Both the position numbers and the translations under genes were made by a program. Shown piece after piece: positions 36,172 to 45,787 of a stretch of 64,000 nt of DNA (its first letter is position 1; every line of letters begins with the position of its first letter). A model generated the notes under the pieces. It ran no database searches and had not been told where the DNA came from. It saw only the letters and a program-made list of their open reading frames with translations. The DNA is from Parapedobacter indicus. Lineage in GTDB: Bacteria; Bacteroidota; Bacteroidia; Sphingobacteriales; Sphingobacteriaceae. The stretch spans positions 620,001 to 684,000 of the forward strand of contig NZ_FOQO01000002.1 in the NCBI RefSeq assembly GCF_900113765.1, written 5' to 3'.

Positions 36172-39108
36172 TTATTTACGCAATGCCTCCCACAAAATCT
36201 CAACGGGATGGTATGCTCTTCTCCCCACCCCATCTTTGATCTGGTGCCGGCAGCTTGTGCCAGGGGCGGCAATGAGGACATCTTCGGAAGTATTCCGGAC
36301 CGTGGGTAGCAACACCAACTCCCCTACCTTCATCGACACCTCATAATGCTCCTTTTCATACCCAAAAGATCCCGCCATTCCACAGCAACCGGATGGAATG
36401 GTCTCTATTTGATAGCTTTTGGGGAAGGAAAGAATTTTCGCAGTGGTCTCCACCAAATGAAATGCTTTCTGGTAGCAATGTCCATGCAATTTTATTTTAC
36501 GAGGCAACTCTGTGAACATCGACTCGGCAATATGCCCTGCCTCCATTTCAGTCAATAAGAACTCGTCGATGAGCAATGCGTTTTTCGCCAAATTATAAGC
36601 ATCGGTCACCAACTCGTTATCCACTAAATCCGGATATTCATCCCGGAACGTAAGAATTGCCGAAGGTTCAATACCAATCAGTGGCGTATCTGCGGTAACG
36701 ATACCTTTCAGGTTCCGGACATTGCGGTTAGCAATCGCCTTTGCCCGCCGAACCAATCCTTTCGATAGGTAGGTACGGCCGCTTTCCACATGTTCCGCGA
36801 GTTCTACTTCGTAGCCTAATGCGGTGAGCAACCGGTACGCAGTTTGACCGATCGCGACATCGTTGTAGTCTGTAAACTCATCACAAAACAGGTAGACACG
36901 CCGTTTCCGCTGCTCGACTTTCTGGTGTCTCCGTTGCCTCGCTATCCACCTGCGCAGCGTTGTTTTTCCCACTTCAGGCAGCGATCGATCCTGCGCGAAA
37001 CCCAGCATCTTCTTTACCAAACCGGATAATGCTTTGTTTCTGATAACAGCATTATAAAGGCCGGGCAGATAAGACGCCAATTGCTGAGATTTGGTAAAGT
37101 TGGCAATTACCCAGGTCCGGAAAGGTGTACCGTTGGCGTCGTGATAATGTTGAAGAAACTCCGCTTTCATCTTGGCAATATCCACACCAGATGGGCATTC
37201 GGTCTTGCAGCCTTTGCAGCTCAAGCAGAGGTCCATCACTTCTTTGATTTCGGCATGGTCGAAGCGATTGACTTTCAGTGAATGGGTTAAAAATTGCCTC
37301 AATATATTCGCCCGCGCACGTGTTGTATCTTTCTCCTCCCGTGTAGCCATATAAGAGGGGCACATCGTACCACCTGTGATATGCGATTTCCGGCAGTCGC
37401 CCGAACCCGAGCACTTTTCCGACAACCTTAAGATGCTTTCCTGTCGACTGAAATCGAAAACAGTGTCTATCTTTACTGTTGGCGTATCTTGCTCATAGCG
37501 CAAGAATTCATCCATGGGTGGCGTGTCTACAATTTTATTCGCGTTGAAGACACCGGAGGGATCAAATATTGCCTTCACCTGTTTCAGTAATGCATAGACT
37601 TTGTCTCCCAAAACAGCGCCAATGAATTCCCCGCGCAAGCGCCCATCGCCATGCTCGCCACTCAACGAACCGTTGTACTTTTTGACAAGTTGGGTGGTTT
37701 CTGCCAGCACGGCCCGAAACGCTTTTTTCCCTTCCGCGGTTTTCAAATTTATCAGCGGCTCCACATGCAGCTCACCTGCACCCGCATGCGCGTAATACGA
37801 AGCTTTCAGCCCATGGTTGTCCAGCAACTGTTGAACATCGATGATATAAGCCGGCAGGTCTTCGGGCGATACCGCACAATCTTCGATTAGATTCACAGGC
37901 TGTGTGTCTCCCGGCAAATTGCGGATCAAACCCAATCCGGCTTTGCGCACATCCCAAACCAAGTTGGTATCCGGTCCGGTAATCAGGGGGTAGGCATAAC
38001 CTAACCCCGCCGCCAGCAAGTCCGCTTTCAAGTCCGCAGCTTTTTCCTCAATCTCTGCCGGCGTTGCCCCTCGGAATTCCACCATCAATAAGGCTTCCGG
38101 ATCGCCTTCAATGAAAAAACGGTTATATTGATAGGTAGGGTGTCCTTTCGTGAAGTCCATGATGTACTTATCCACCAGTTCCGACGCTTCAGGGCGATGG
38201 CGCAACGCTACCACATTTGCATGAAGCGATTCGACAATCGTGTTGCAATGTACGCACAGCAACCCTATTTCCTTTGGGGGCAGTGGCAGCAGGTTGAGCT
38301 TCGCTTCCGTAAGAATACCCAAGGTTCCTTCCGATCCAGCAAACAGCTTACAGAAGTTGAAGGGTTGGGAAGTATCGCTGAGCATGTCCAGCGCGTAGCC
38401 CGTATTGCGCCGGGTGAGCGCTGGTTTCGGATAGCCCGCTTTAATTGCTTCGCGATTTTCAGGATCAGACAACAAATCGTTCATTCTGCGATAAATATCG
38501 CCTTCCCTACCTGCAAGTTTCAGCTTATTAAACAGTGCCTTTTCATTTAGCGCTTCGAACACAACTTCCGATGCGTCATCCACCAGCACATTTGCCGAGA
38601 GCAGGTGGCTGCGCGTATCCCCCCATACAATGGAATGCAAGCCACAGGAGTTATTGCCTACCATACCCCCCACCATCGCCCTACTAGCGGTTGACGTCTC
38701 TGGGCCAAACATCAATCCATATGGGCGGAGGTAGGCGTTCAGGTCATCACGGATCACACCGGGCTGTACACGTACCCAGCGTTCCTCCACATTTACCTCC
38801 AACACCTGATTAAAGTGTTTCGACACATCCACAACAATGCCGCGGCCTACCACCTGACCAGCAAGTGAAGTGCCCGCGGTCCGCGGAATCAACGTTACCT
38901 GATGCGCTTGCGCAAACCCTATGAGCCGCTTTAAATCATCGGTGTCTTTGGGGATAGCTACGGCCAAAGGGCGCTCCTGATACACGGATGCATCCGTTGA
39001 ATACGCCCGCAATAGGGTTTGATGTTCGGGGCTTTCGTCGTGATAAAACGAGCCCTTCAAGTTATTACCCAGCTCCGACAGCCCTTCTTTCCTATTCAAT
39101 GCCTTCAT
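36172..39108 (-). CDS. FAD-linked and Fe-S-containing dehydrogenase (D-lactate/glycolate dehydrogenase type)
   Basis: A 978-residue three-part oxidoreductase. An FAD_binding_4 domain (about 45-190: IPRTAGTSLAGQVVGRGIVVD, GGMVGNNSCG) and FAD-oxidase C domain (to about 540: SGEHGDGRLRGEF) fuse to a two-cluster ferredoxin segment (CSGSGDCRK..CP, CLSCKGCKTECPSG) and a C-terminal CCG domain (GHCYQKAFH, SGCCGMAGSFG). The family oxidises 2-hydroxy acids such as D-lactate and passes electrons to quinone. The frame opens at TTG 39126, but the promoter TAAGTTTG occupies 39124-39131 and touches the ATG at 39123, so I use the ATG at 39108. All clusters are intact. Confidence 0.9.
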   Translation of the reverse strand: MKALNRKEGLSELGNNLKGSFYHDESPEHQTLLRAYSTDASVYQERPLAVAIPKDTDDLKRLIGFAQAHQVTLIPRTAGTSLAGQVVGRGIVVDVSKHFNQVLEVNVEERWVRVQPGVIRDDLNAYLRPYGLMFGPETSTASRAMVGGMVGNNSCGLHSIVWGDTRSHLLSANVLVDDASEVVFEALNEKALFNKLKLAGREGDIYRRMNDLLSDPENREAIKAGYPKPALTRRNTGYALDMLSDTSQPFNFCKLFAGSEGTLGILTEAKLNLLPLPPKEIGLLCVHCNTIVESLHANVVALRHRPEASELVDKYIMDFTKGHPTYQYNRFFIEGDPEALLMVEFRGATPAEIEEKAADLKADLLAAGLGYAYPLITGPDTNLVWDVRKAGLGLIRNLPGDTQPVNLIEDCAVSPEDLPAYIIDVQQLLDNHGLKASYYAHAGAGELHVEPLINLKTAEGKKAFRAVLAETTQLVKKYNGSLSGEHGDGRLRGEFIGAVLGDKVYALLKQVKAIFDPSGVFNANKIVDTPPMDEFLRYEQDTPTVKIDTVFDFSRQESILRLSEKCSGSGDCRKSHITGGTMCPSYMATREEKDTTRARANILRQFLTHSLKVNRFDHAEIKEVMDLCLSCKGCKTECPSGVDIAKMKAEFLQHYHDANGTPFRTWVIANFTKSQQLASYLPGLYNAVIRNKALSGLVKKMLGFAQDRSLPEVGKTTLRRWIARQRRHQKVEQRKRRVYLFCDEFTDYNDVAIGQTAYRLLTALGYEVELAEHVESGRTYLSKGLVRRAKAIANRNVRNLKGIVTADTPLIGIEPSAILTFRDEYPDLVDNELVTDAYNLAKNALLIDEFLLTEMEAGHIAESMFTELPRKIKLHGHCYQKAFHLVETTAKILSFPKSYQIETIPSGCCGMAGSFGYEKEHYEVSMKVGELVLLPTVRNTSEDVLIAAPGTSCRHQIKDGVGRRAYHPVEILWEALRK

Positions 39109-39123
39109 TATTTTGCTAGCCAT

Positions 39124-39154
39124 CAAACTTAGATAAATTCGCTTTTATATGCAA
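39124..39154 (-). promoter_or_regulatory. Promoter of the FAD/Fe-S dehydrogenase (TTG-N20-TAAGTTTG)
   Basis: Minus-strand -33 TTG (39152-39154) and -7 TAAGTTTG (39124-39131) are 20 bases apart, the same layout and 14-mer as at 19696. It lies just before the pyc stop codon's far side (39160), so the dehydrogenase can be transcribed independently of pyc. Confidence 0.6.
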
Positions 39155-39159
39155 CGCAA

Positions 39160-42100
39160 TTACTCCAACTCCAGTACCATATCGTCGGTATTCACCAATG
39201 TTCCGGCACCGAGTTCAACTTGTTTCACTGTGCCCTGCACGGCAGCGGTAACGGTAGTTTCCATCTTCATGGCTTCGATGACAAAAAGCGGTTGATTTAT
39301 CGCTACTACATCGCCCGCCGCCACAAATACCGTGGTCAGCAAACCCTGCAACGGCGAACCCACCTGCCGGGGGTTGGTGGCATCTACTTTTCTATTTTCC
39401 TTCCGTGCAATCTCTGACTTACCGTCTCGTATCTCCAGGTTACGTGTCTGTCCATTTAACTTAAAGAATACGGTGCGGTTGCCATCCATGTCGGTTGGGC
39501 CAATGGACACCAACTTCACCAGAAGTGTTTTTCCCTTTGTCAGCTCCACCGTTGTTTCTTCTCCCGGTTCCATGCCATACAAGAAATACTGCGTGGGTAC
39601 TACCGAAACGTCTCCATATTTTCGATAAGCGGTTAAATAATCAACAAACACCTTGGGATAAAATTGATAACTTAAGTAATCCGTAAATGTCAGATCCTCA
39701 CCATATTCCCTTAAGAAACGCTTAAAATCCAAATCGAGGTCAAGCGGTGGCAAATGCTTGTTGGGCCTATCGGAATATGCGTGCTGTCCTTTCAATACCA
39801 TTCGTTGCAGGTCAGCAGGAAAGCCACCCTCCGGCTGACCGATATCTCCGCGGAAAAAGGATACCACCGAGTCGGGGAACGATAGGCTGTCGCCCCGTAA
39901 TAATACGTCTTTCCCTGTTAGGTTGTTGGCCACCATGTATTGCGCCATATCACCAACCACCTTGGAGCTAGGTGTTACTTTGACGATGTCTCCAAATAGC
40001 TGATTTGCTTCTGCATAACTACGTTTGATAGCTCCTATACGTCCCCCCAAACCAAGCGCATTCGCCTGCTGTTTCAGGTTAGAATATTGCCCACCGGGTA
40101 TTTCGTGACTGAAAACCTCGGCCGAACCAGCCTTCATCCCCGATTCAAAAGGACTGTAATAGGTGCGCACCGCTTCCCAGTAGTCGCTATATGCATTGAG
40201 GCTATCGATATCAAAAAAGTTCTCCCGTTCGTTGAAACGCATCATCTCGATGATGGCATTGAAATTGGGTTGGGATGTCAATCCCGATAGTGCACCCAAC
40301 GCACAATCGATAACATCGACGCCTGCTTCGATGGCTTTTAGGTAGGTAGCCGTCTGCAGCGAAGAGGTATCGTGTGTATGCAGATGAATGGGTATTTTTA
40401 CCGTATCCTTCAATGCAGTAACGAGTTCCGATGCGGCATACGGTTTCAACAATCCCGACATATCTTTGATGGCCAACATGTGAGCTCCTGCATTCTCCAA
40501 ATCTTTGGCCATCCGCAGGTAATAGTTGAGGTTATATTTGTTGCGTTGTGGGTTTAGAATGTCACCTGTATAGCACAATGTCCCCTCGGCGATACCATCG
40601 GTACGTTTTCGCACCATTTCGATACAAGGAGCAATGTTCTCTACCCAGTTGAGCGAATCAAAAATGCGAAATATATCGACCCCGGTTTCCCAGCTTTTTT
40701 CCACAAACGCTTCGATTAGGTTGTCCGGATAGGCAGCATACCCTACACCATTGCATCCACGAATGAGCATCTGTAACAGTATGTTCGGGATGGCTTTGCG
40801 CAGTTTTGCCAACCGTTTCCAAGGGTCTTCCAGTTGGAAGCGCAGGCACACGTCAAACGTTGCGCCGCCCCACACTTCCATGCTGAACGTTTGGGGATGT
40901 GCTTTGGCGAATCCGGAAGCAACTTTTAACATGTCATAGGTACGAACACGGGTAGCAAGTAGCGATTGGTGGGCGTCGCGTAATGTTGTGTCGGTATAAT
41001 GTATCTGCTTTTCATTGGCCAGCCATTCGCAAAACCCCTCAGGACCCAATTCGGTCAGGCGATCTTTGGTTCCCTTCGGGAAACGCGTCTGTGAATCAAT
41101 GGCAGGAATTGCCGGTGGCTCCAATTTAGCCAACCGCACTTCCCCCTTGATATCGGGGTTCCCATTGACGGATATATCGCCGAGAAAGGCCAGCAACTTG
41201 GTGCCGCGGTCTTGTTTGCCAGCTGGTTTAAACAGTTCAGGATGCGTAGCAATGAATTCCACCGTAGCCTCACTTGCTAAAAAAACCGGGTGGGTTACCA
41301 GGTTTTCCAGAAAACCGATGTTGTTTTTTACTCCGCGGATACGAAATTCCCGAAGCGCCCGGTCCATCCGTTTAGCCGCTTCAGCCAGTGTATTGCCGTG
41401 GGTGCTGACTTTTACCAACATGGAATCAAAGAACGGGCTTACTTTCATGCCCGGATAGGCGCTACCTTCATCCAACCGCACGCCAAAGCCAGCTGCATTG
41501 CGGTAGGTAACGATGGTACCGTAGTCGGGTTTAAAACCGTCTGACGGATCTTCCGTGGTTATCCGGCATTGTATAGCAAACCCATTAAGTGGAATGGCCG
41601 TCTGTTCCGCCAATCCTACCAACCGGTCGGATAGTTTGTATCCGGAAGCGATGTATAACTGTGTTTTTACAAGATCGATCCCCGTCACCATTTCCGTAAC
41701 CGTATGTTCGACCTGAATACGCGGATTTACTTCGATAAAATAAACCTGGCCATCGGGGTCAACCAAGAATTCAACCGTACCGACGTTATCGTATCCAGCC
41801 GCTATGGCAATAGCTGTCGCATACGTATATAGCTTATCGCGGGTTTCTGCACGTAGGTTTGCCGCCGGCGCTACTTCCACCACCTTCTGGAATCGACGCT
41901 GCACGGAGCAATCGCGTTCATACAAGTGCATCACGTTGCCATGCCGATCACCCACCACTTGCACTTCGATATGTCGGGGATTTTCGATATATTTTTCTAG
42001 AAAAACCGTACCGTCGCCAAATGCGTTCAGTGCCTCGTTGCGGGCACTGTTGAAGGCTGCTTCCAGTTCAACATCGTTGCGTACTACGCGCATACCACGG

Positions 42101-42600
42101 CCACCGCCCCCCGCGGCGGCTTTCAGCATGAGGGGATAGCCAATGCGCCACGCTTCGGATAATGCCGCCGCAACCACATCCAATACCCCTTTGCTACTTT
42201 CAATGATGGGCACCTCCGCTTTTTGGGCTACCGCTTTGGCACGTACCTTATCACCCAGCATGTCCATTACCGCGGGCGAGGGTCCGATGAATACGATTCC
42301 TTCGTCAGCACAACGGCGGGCAAAGTCGGCATTTTCCGAAAGGAACCCATAGCCGGGATGGATCGCGTCGGCACCACAATCTTTGGCCGTAGCAAGGATG
42401 GCTTCGATATCCAGGTATGGCTTGAGCGGCTCGCTATCCAACCCGATCTGGTACGCTTCATCCGCCTTATACCGATGCAGCGAGTACCGATCTTCAAACG
42501 TATAAATGGCTACCGTACCAATACCTAACTCATTGCAAGCCCGGCTAATTCGGATCGCAATCTCACCGCGGTTGGCGATGAGTACTTTTCTGATGTTCAT
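39160..42600 (-). CDS. pyc: Pyruvate carboxylase
   Basis: Makes oxaloacetate from pyruvate, bicarbonate and ATP to refill the TCA cycle. The 1146-residue single-chain form has a biotin carboxylase domain (about 1-450: KAAAGGGGRGMRVV, VNPRIQVEHTVTE), a carboxyltransferase barrel (about 530-830: TTLRDAHQSLLATRVR, HTHDTSSLQ with zinc ligands), a conserved PYC tail, and a biotinyl domain with the lysine in EAMKMETTV near the C-terminus. Length is normal and no residue is missing. It follows the FAH-family gene by 20 bases, so both are probably co-transcribed at the distal end of the catabolic block. Confidence 0.96.
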   Translation of the reverse strand: MNIRKVLIANRGEIAIRISRACNELGIGTVAIYTFEDRYSLHRYKADEAYQIGLDSEPLKPYLDIEAILATAKDCGADAIHPGYGFLSENADFARRCADEGIVFIGPSPAVMDMLGDKVRAKAVAQKAEVPIIESSKGVLDVVAAALSEAWRIGYPLMLKAAAGGGGRGMRVVRNDVELEAAFNSARNEALNAFGDGTVFLEKYIENPRHIEVQVVGDRHGNVMHLYERDCSVQRRFQKVVEVAPAANLRAETRDKLYTYATAIAIAAGYDNVGTVEFLVDPDGQVYFIEVNPRIQVEHTVTEMVTGIDLVKTQLYIASGYKLSDRLVGLAEQTAIPLNGFAIQCRITTEDPSDGFKPDYGTIVTYRNAAGFGVRLDEGSAYPGMKVSPFFDSMLVKVSTHGNTLAEAAKRMDRALREFRIRGVKNNIGFLENLVTHPVFLASEATVEFIATHPELFKPAGKQDRGTKLLAFLGDISVNGNPDIKGEVRLAKLEPPAIPAIDSQTRFPKGTKDRLTELGPEGFCEWLANEKQIHYTDTTLRDAHQSLLATRVRTYDMLKVASGFAKAHPQTFSMEVWGGATFDVCLRFQLEDPWKRLAKLRKAIPNILLQMLIRGCNGVGYAAYPDNLIEAFVEKSWETGVDIFRIFDSLNWVENIAPCIEMVRKRTDGIAEGTLCYTGDILNPQRNKYNLNYYLRMAKDLENAGAHMLAIKDMSGLLKPYAASELVTALKDTVKIPIHLHTHDTSSLQTATYLKAIEAGVDVIDCALGALSGLTSQPNFNAIIEMMRFNERENFFDIDSLNAYSDYWEAVRTYYSPFESGMKAGSAEVFSHEIPGGQYSNLKQQANALGLGGRIGAIKRSYAEANQLFGDIVKVTPSSKVVGDMAQYMVANNLTGKDVLLRGDSLSFPDSVVSFFRGDIGQPEGGFPADLQRMVLKGQHAYSDRPNKHLPPLDLDLDFKRFLREYGEDLTFTDYLSYQFYPKVFVDYLTAYRKYGDVSVVPTQYFLYGMEPGEETTVELTKGKTLLVKLVSIGPTDMDGNRTVFFKLNGQTRNLEIRDGKSEIARKENRKVDATNPRQVGSPLQGLLTTVFVAAGDVVAINQPLFVIEAMKMETTVTAAVQGTVKQVELGAGTLVNTDDMVLELE

Positions 42601-42620
42601 ATGTTTCTCCCTCTATGGAT

Positions 42621-43472
42621 TTATGCCTGTTCGCAAACCTGTTTCTGCTCACCAAGTCCATCCACACAGAGTTCCACTACGTCGCCTGCTTTCAGGTAGA
42701 GCGGTGGCTTCATTCCCAGGCCCACGCCAGCAGGCGTACCTGTCAGAATCAGGTCTCCAGCTTCCAAGGTCATGAACTGCGATAGGTAATGGATAACGTG
42801 GTATACACCGAAGATCAGGTTTTCCGTATTGCCATTTTGCATGATCTGGCCATTCACACAAAGTTTCAGCTGCAAATTGTGTACATCAGCCACTTCATCG
42901 GCCGTCAGCAACCATGGACCGGTAGGACTGAAGTTATCACACGACTTACCTTTGGTCCACTGTCCGCCACGTTCCAGTTGGAAAGCACGTTCAGACACAT
43001 CATTGACTACACAGTATCCCAAAACATACTGCTTCGCCTCATCCGTAGACTGCAGGTAGCGTGCATCCTTGCCGATCACCACGCCCAATTCAACTTCCCA
43101 ATCTGTCTTTTCGCTGCCCCTTGGAATGACGATGGGATCGTATGGACCAACGACCGTATTGGATCCTTTCTGGAAAACAATAGGCTCCTGCGGAATCGTC
43201 ATATTCGATTCTTTGGCGTGATCGGAATAATTCAGCCCGATACAGATGACCTTGCCCGGACGGGCAATAGGCGCTGCCCAACGTTCATTTTCGCTTACGG
43301 CATTTGGTCGAGGATTGATAGCCAGGTATTCGCGCAGTTTTTCCAAGCCACCTTTGTTGAAAAAATCACGGTCCCAATCGCTGAAGCGATCGGAAAGGTC
43401 CCGTCTAACGTTGTGTTCATCCAAAATACCCGGGCGCTCCGCCTCCGGGCTCCCAAAACGGATTAATCTCAT
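42621..43472 (-). CDS. Fumarylacetoacetate-hydrolase-family protein
   Basis: A 283-residue metal-dependent hydrolase of the FAH superfamily, members of which cleave 2,4-diketo acids or act as isomerases. Motifs: ICIGLNYSDHAKESN, the metal-binding DWEVELGVVIGKDAR, YCVVNDVSERAFQ, GKSCDNFSPTGPWL and ILTGTPAGVG. The closest recognisable type is 2,4-diketo-3-deoxy-L-fuconate hydrolase, but this is a guess. I start at the ATG at 43472; the frame opens at a GTG 63 bases earlier, which overlaps a promoter box. It precedes pyc by 20 bases. Confidence 0.9.
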   Translation of the reverse strand: MRLIRFGSPEAERPGILDEHNVRRDLSDRFSDWDRDFFNKGGLEKLREYLAINPRPNAVSENERWAAPIARPGKVICIGLNYSDHAKESNMTIPQEPIVFQKGSNTVVGPYDPIVIPRGSEKTDWEVELGVVIGKDARYLQSTDEAKQYVLGYCVVNDVSERAFQLERGGQWTKGKSCDNFSPTGPWLLTADEVADVHNLQLKLCVNGQIMQNGNTENLIFGVYHVIHYLSQFMTLEAGDLILTGTPAGVGLGMKPPLYLKAGDVVELCVDGLGEQKQVCEQA

Positions 43473-43501
43473 GATGATGTTTTTTTTTTTCGCTTTCTCT
43501 C

Positions 43502-43509
43502 CAAAAATA
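43502..43509 (-). promoter_or_regulatory. Possible -7 box for the FAH-family gene
   Basis: Minus-strand TATTTTTG, 29 bases before the ATG at 43472. The -33 region is not convincing. A homopolymer of ten T/A residues lies between box and start. Confidence 0.35.
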
Positions 43510-43625
43510 GACAAGCCTTGGTATACTGTGCCCACGATGGCAATATAGCATGCGATTTTGATAAGATTGGATAACGTGATATCCGGTCAAATGGAAACGA
43601 AGTAGGAGTAATCGCTGATCGTTCC

Positions 43626-44060
43626 CTAATCAAGTCCATCCAATGAAAGAATATACATGACCATCTTTTCGGCATCTCCTTCTGAAATCGTTGGATGTGG
43701 CGGCATCACGACATTACCCCAGGAACCCTTGGTTCCCAAAACAATTCGTTTGGCAAGTATACGGATATACGTGCTGTTCATAGGGTAACGGGCTGCAATG
43801 TCGTTGAATGCGGGGCCACGCTTGCGGTCTGCTTCTTTATGACAGGTAAAGCAATCGGAATAAGACATCAATACCCTTCCTTTGTCTATTGTTTCGGCTG
43901 TTGGTACTACATCTATATCTCCGGCAAGTTTATTTATCAGCCGTTTCCTGGGATTGTTACGGGCTAATTCTCCCTTTCGGCGACTTGCGGCATCGGGACC
44001 ACATCCGACAAGCAACAATATAAACGCAAAAATAACCGTATTAAACGTAAAAGTGTGCAT
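43626..44060 (-). CDS. Cytochrome c lipoprotein
   Basis: A 144-residue class I cytochrome c. The signal ends in a lipobox with C20 (LLVGCGPD), so it is lipid-anchored. The heme motif is C70-FTC-H74 (SDCFTCHKE) and the distal methionine is in NVVMPPHP. It is a soluble-type electron carrier tethered in the periplasm. Its position among dehydrogenase genes suggests it takes electrons from an exported oxidoreductase, but the partner is not shown. It needs the Ccm system partly encoded at 29.7-31.4 kb. An AraC gene lies 56 bases upstream. Confidence 0.9.
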   Translation of the reverse strand: MHTFTFNTVIFAFILLLVGCGPDAASRRKGELARNNPRKRLINKLAGDIDVVPTAETIDKGRVLMSYSDCFTCHKEADRKRGPAFNDIAARYPMNSTYIRILAKRIVLGTKGSWGNVVMPPHPTISEGDAEKMVMYILSLDGLD

Positions 44061-44116
44061 GATCAGCGGGTTTGGGTAAAGCTACTTAAAAGAGATGTCT
44101 TTTTGAAATAGTCTGT

Positions 44117-44971
44117 TTAGGCAAACATTTTCCTAAACTCCTGTGGTGTCATTCCCTTCAGTCGCTTGATTAGTTTGATGAAATGCGCCATTGATTGGAA
44201 TCCACTATCTCTGCAAACTTCATGAATTGCTATCGAGGTATCTTTCAGCAATTCACATGCATATTCTATCCGCATTTCCTGTACAAAATCTGTAAACGTT
44301 TCCCCCGTCCACTGTTTGAAATAGCGGCAAAAGGTGGGCACACTCATATTCACAAGTTCGGCCACCTCTTCGAGGTAAATTCGGTTACGCATCCGACTAG
44401 CTACATACGCCTGTATACGATCCAGCGGTTCCTTACCCTGCAAGCCTATATCGGTAGATATGGTATGATGCAACGGTGCACAACCCGGGTTTTCACCCAG
44501 CAAGGCGAGCAGCCGAAGTACAAGCAGTAAACGTCCTTGCCCGATGGCGTGCGGCATTGATAGAAGAAATTCAGCTAATGAATCCTGTGTCACGCCTTTG
44601 AATGACAATGCCAGTCCCTCTATCGTAAGCAATCGCTTCAATTTCCCGTGTTCTGGAAGATTGAAGTATGTTTCGCCCAAAAACGATCTGCAAAACTGGA
44701 GAACGATGAATTCGTCTTCCGCTGTGTTCCATTCGATCGATTGTTCACATTTAAACCAATGCGGTACTCCCGGTGCCAGTAAATATACATCGCCTGTCCG
44801 AAACCGCCTGATGGTATTGCCCACATAAAAGTTTCCCGAACCTGATCGGATCAGTATCAACTCATGTGCACTATGCACATGGTAGGGGATATTGCAATCC
44901 GTGCCCCGCAGGTGTTTCACTGCAAAAGATTGGGATGGAGTGATGGGTATGGAACGCGATACCGGAGTCAT
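44117..44971 (-). CDS. AraC-family transcriptional regulator
   Basis: A 284-residue regulator with an N-terminal cupin sensor (about 20-110: HVHSAHELILIRSGSGNFYV, FRTGDVYLLAPGVPHWF) and a C-terminal double helix-turn-helix (about 185-282: YLEEVAELVNMSVPTFCRYF, IHEVCRDSGFQSMAHFIKLIKR). The cupin reads a small sugar-like ligand in this family. It lies at the distal end of the sugar-enzyme genes, 13 bases after the SDR gene, and is probably their regulator. Confidence 0.93.
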   Translation of the reverse strand: MTPVSRSIPITPSQSFAVKHLRGTDCNIPYHVHSAHELILIRSGSGNFYVGNTIRRFRTGDVYLLAPGVPHWFKCEQSIEWNTAEDEFIVLQFCRSFLGETYFNLPEHGKLKRLLTIEGLALSFKGVTQDSLAEFLLSMPHAIGQGRLLLVLRLLALLGENPGCAPLHHTISTDIGLQGKEPLDRIQAYVASRMRNRIYLEEVAELVNMSVPTFCRYFKQWTGETFTDFVQEMRIEYACELLKDTSIAIHEVCRDSGFQSMAHFIKLIKRLKGMTPQEFRKMFA

Positions 44972-44984
44972 GCGGGAGTATTTG

Positions 44985-45755
44985 TCAAGTCCGATAAGGT
45001 GAAGGGCTCACTGTCGTCCAGCCTCCATCGACGACCACCGTTTGCCCGGTGATGTGGCGGGCAGCATCGCTCACCAGAAATAACGCTGCTGCAGCAATAT
45101 CTCCCGTTGTCGCTGCACGTCCCATCGGGGTGATCGAAGACCAGGTGGCGGCATATTCAGCATCTTCTACCGTTCGCTCGGTGAGCGTCGCACCGGGCGC
45201 GACCGTATTAACGTTAATGCCATGCGGCGAAAGCTCCAATACCAGGTGCTTGGCTAGCATTTCTAAGGCAGCTTTCGACATCCCATAAGCGGCTAAATTT
45301 TTGTGAGCCCGGTGTCCGGTTACTGAGGAGGTAAATAATAGCGATCCGCCACGTCCATGCCGGATCAGCTCCTTTGCTGCCGCCTGCGCGAGAAAAAATG
45401 TGCCACCGAGATTCACTGCCATTACCTTGTGGAATGATTCCGGCGTATATTGCAGAAAGTCACCGAACAGCGTAATCCCTGCATTCGCAATGACGATGTC
45501 CAATGTACCGGTCTCGGTTACCGCACGTTTCACTACCTTATCAATAAACGCAAGATCGCCCGAATCGCCCGGACATGTCAAGCACCGTCCTTCTTTTCCG
45601 ATCTGTGCTGCTGCACGTTCTGTCAATGCTTCATCGATATCGTTGAGCAGCACGGTAGCTCCTTCCAACACCAGCTGGCGGGCAATTTCAAAACCAATGC
45701 CCTGACCTGCTCCTGTGATGATCGCCGTCTTGCCTATAAATCTACCTGTTTGCAT
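44985..45755 (-). CDS. Short-chain dehydrogenase/reductase (SDR)
   Basis: A 256-residue classical SDR. The cofactor motif TGAGQGIG (about 15-22), NNAG equivalent IANAGITLFGD, catalytic Ser in SSVTGH and the YGMSK pair are all present, as is VVDGGWTT at the C-terminus. Sequence type resembles glucose 1-dehydrogenase or gluconate 5-dehydrogenase enzymes that oxidise sugars or sugar acids. It lies 32 bases after the PfkB kinase gene and 13 bases before the AraC gene, in the sugar-catabolic block. Confidence 0.92.
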   Translation of the reverse strand: MQTGRFIGKTAIITGAGQGIGFEIARQLVLEGATVLLNDIDEALTERAAAQIGKEGRCLTCPGDSGDLAFIDKVVKRAVTETGTLDIVIANAGITLFGDFLQYTPESFHKVMAVNLGGTFFLAQAAAKELIRHGRGGSLLFTSSVTGHRAHKNLAAYGMSKAALEMLAKHLVLELSPHGINVNTVAPGATLTERTVEDAEYAATWSSITPMGRAATTGDIAAAALFLVSDAARHITGQTVVVDGGWTTVSPSPYRT

Positions 45756-45787
45756 GAGCTGATTTACTTTTCACTTCTTGTCTGTAT

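Noticed and set aside
42789-43466. 225-codon plus-strand open frame
   Set aside because: Lies wholly antisense to the FAH-family gene, which has strong family motifs; no promoter and no recognisable domain.
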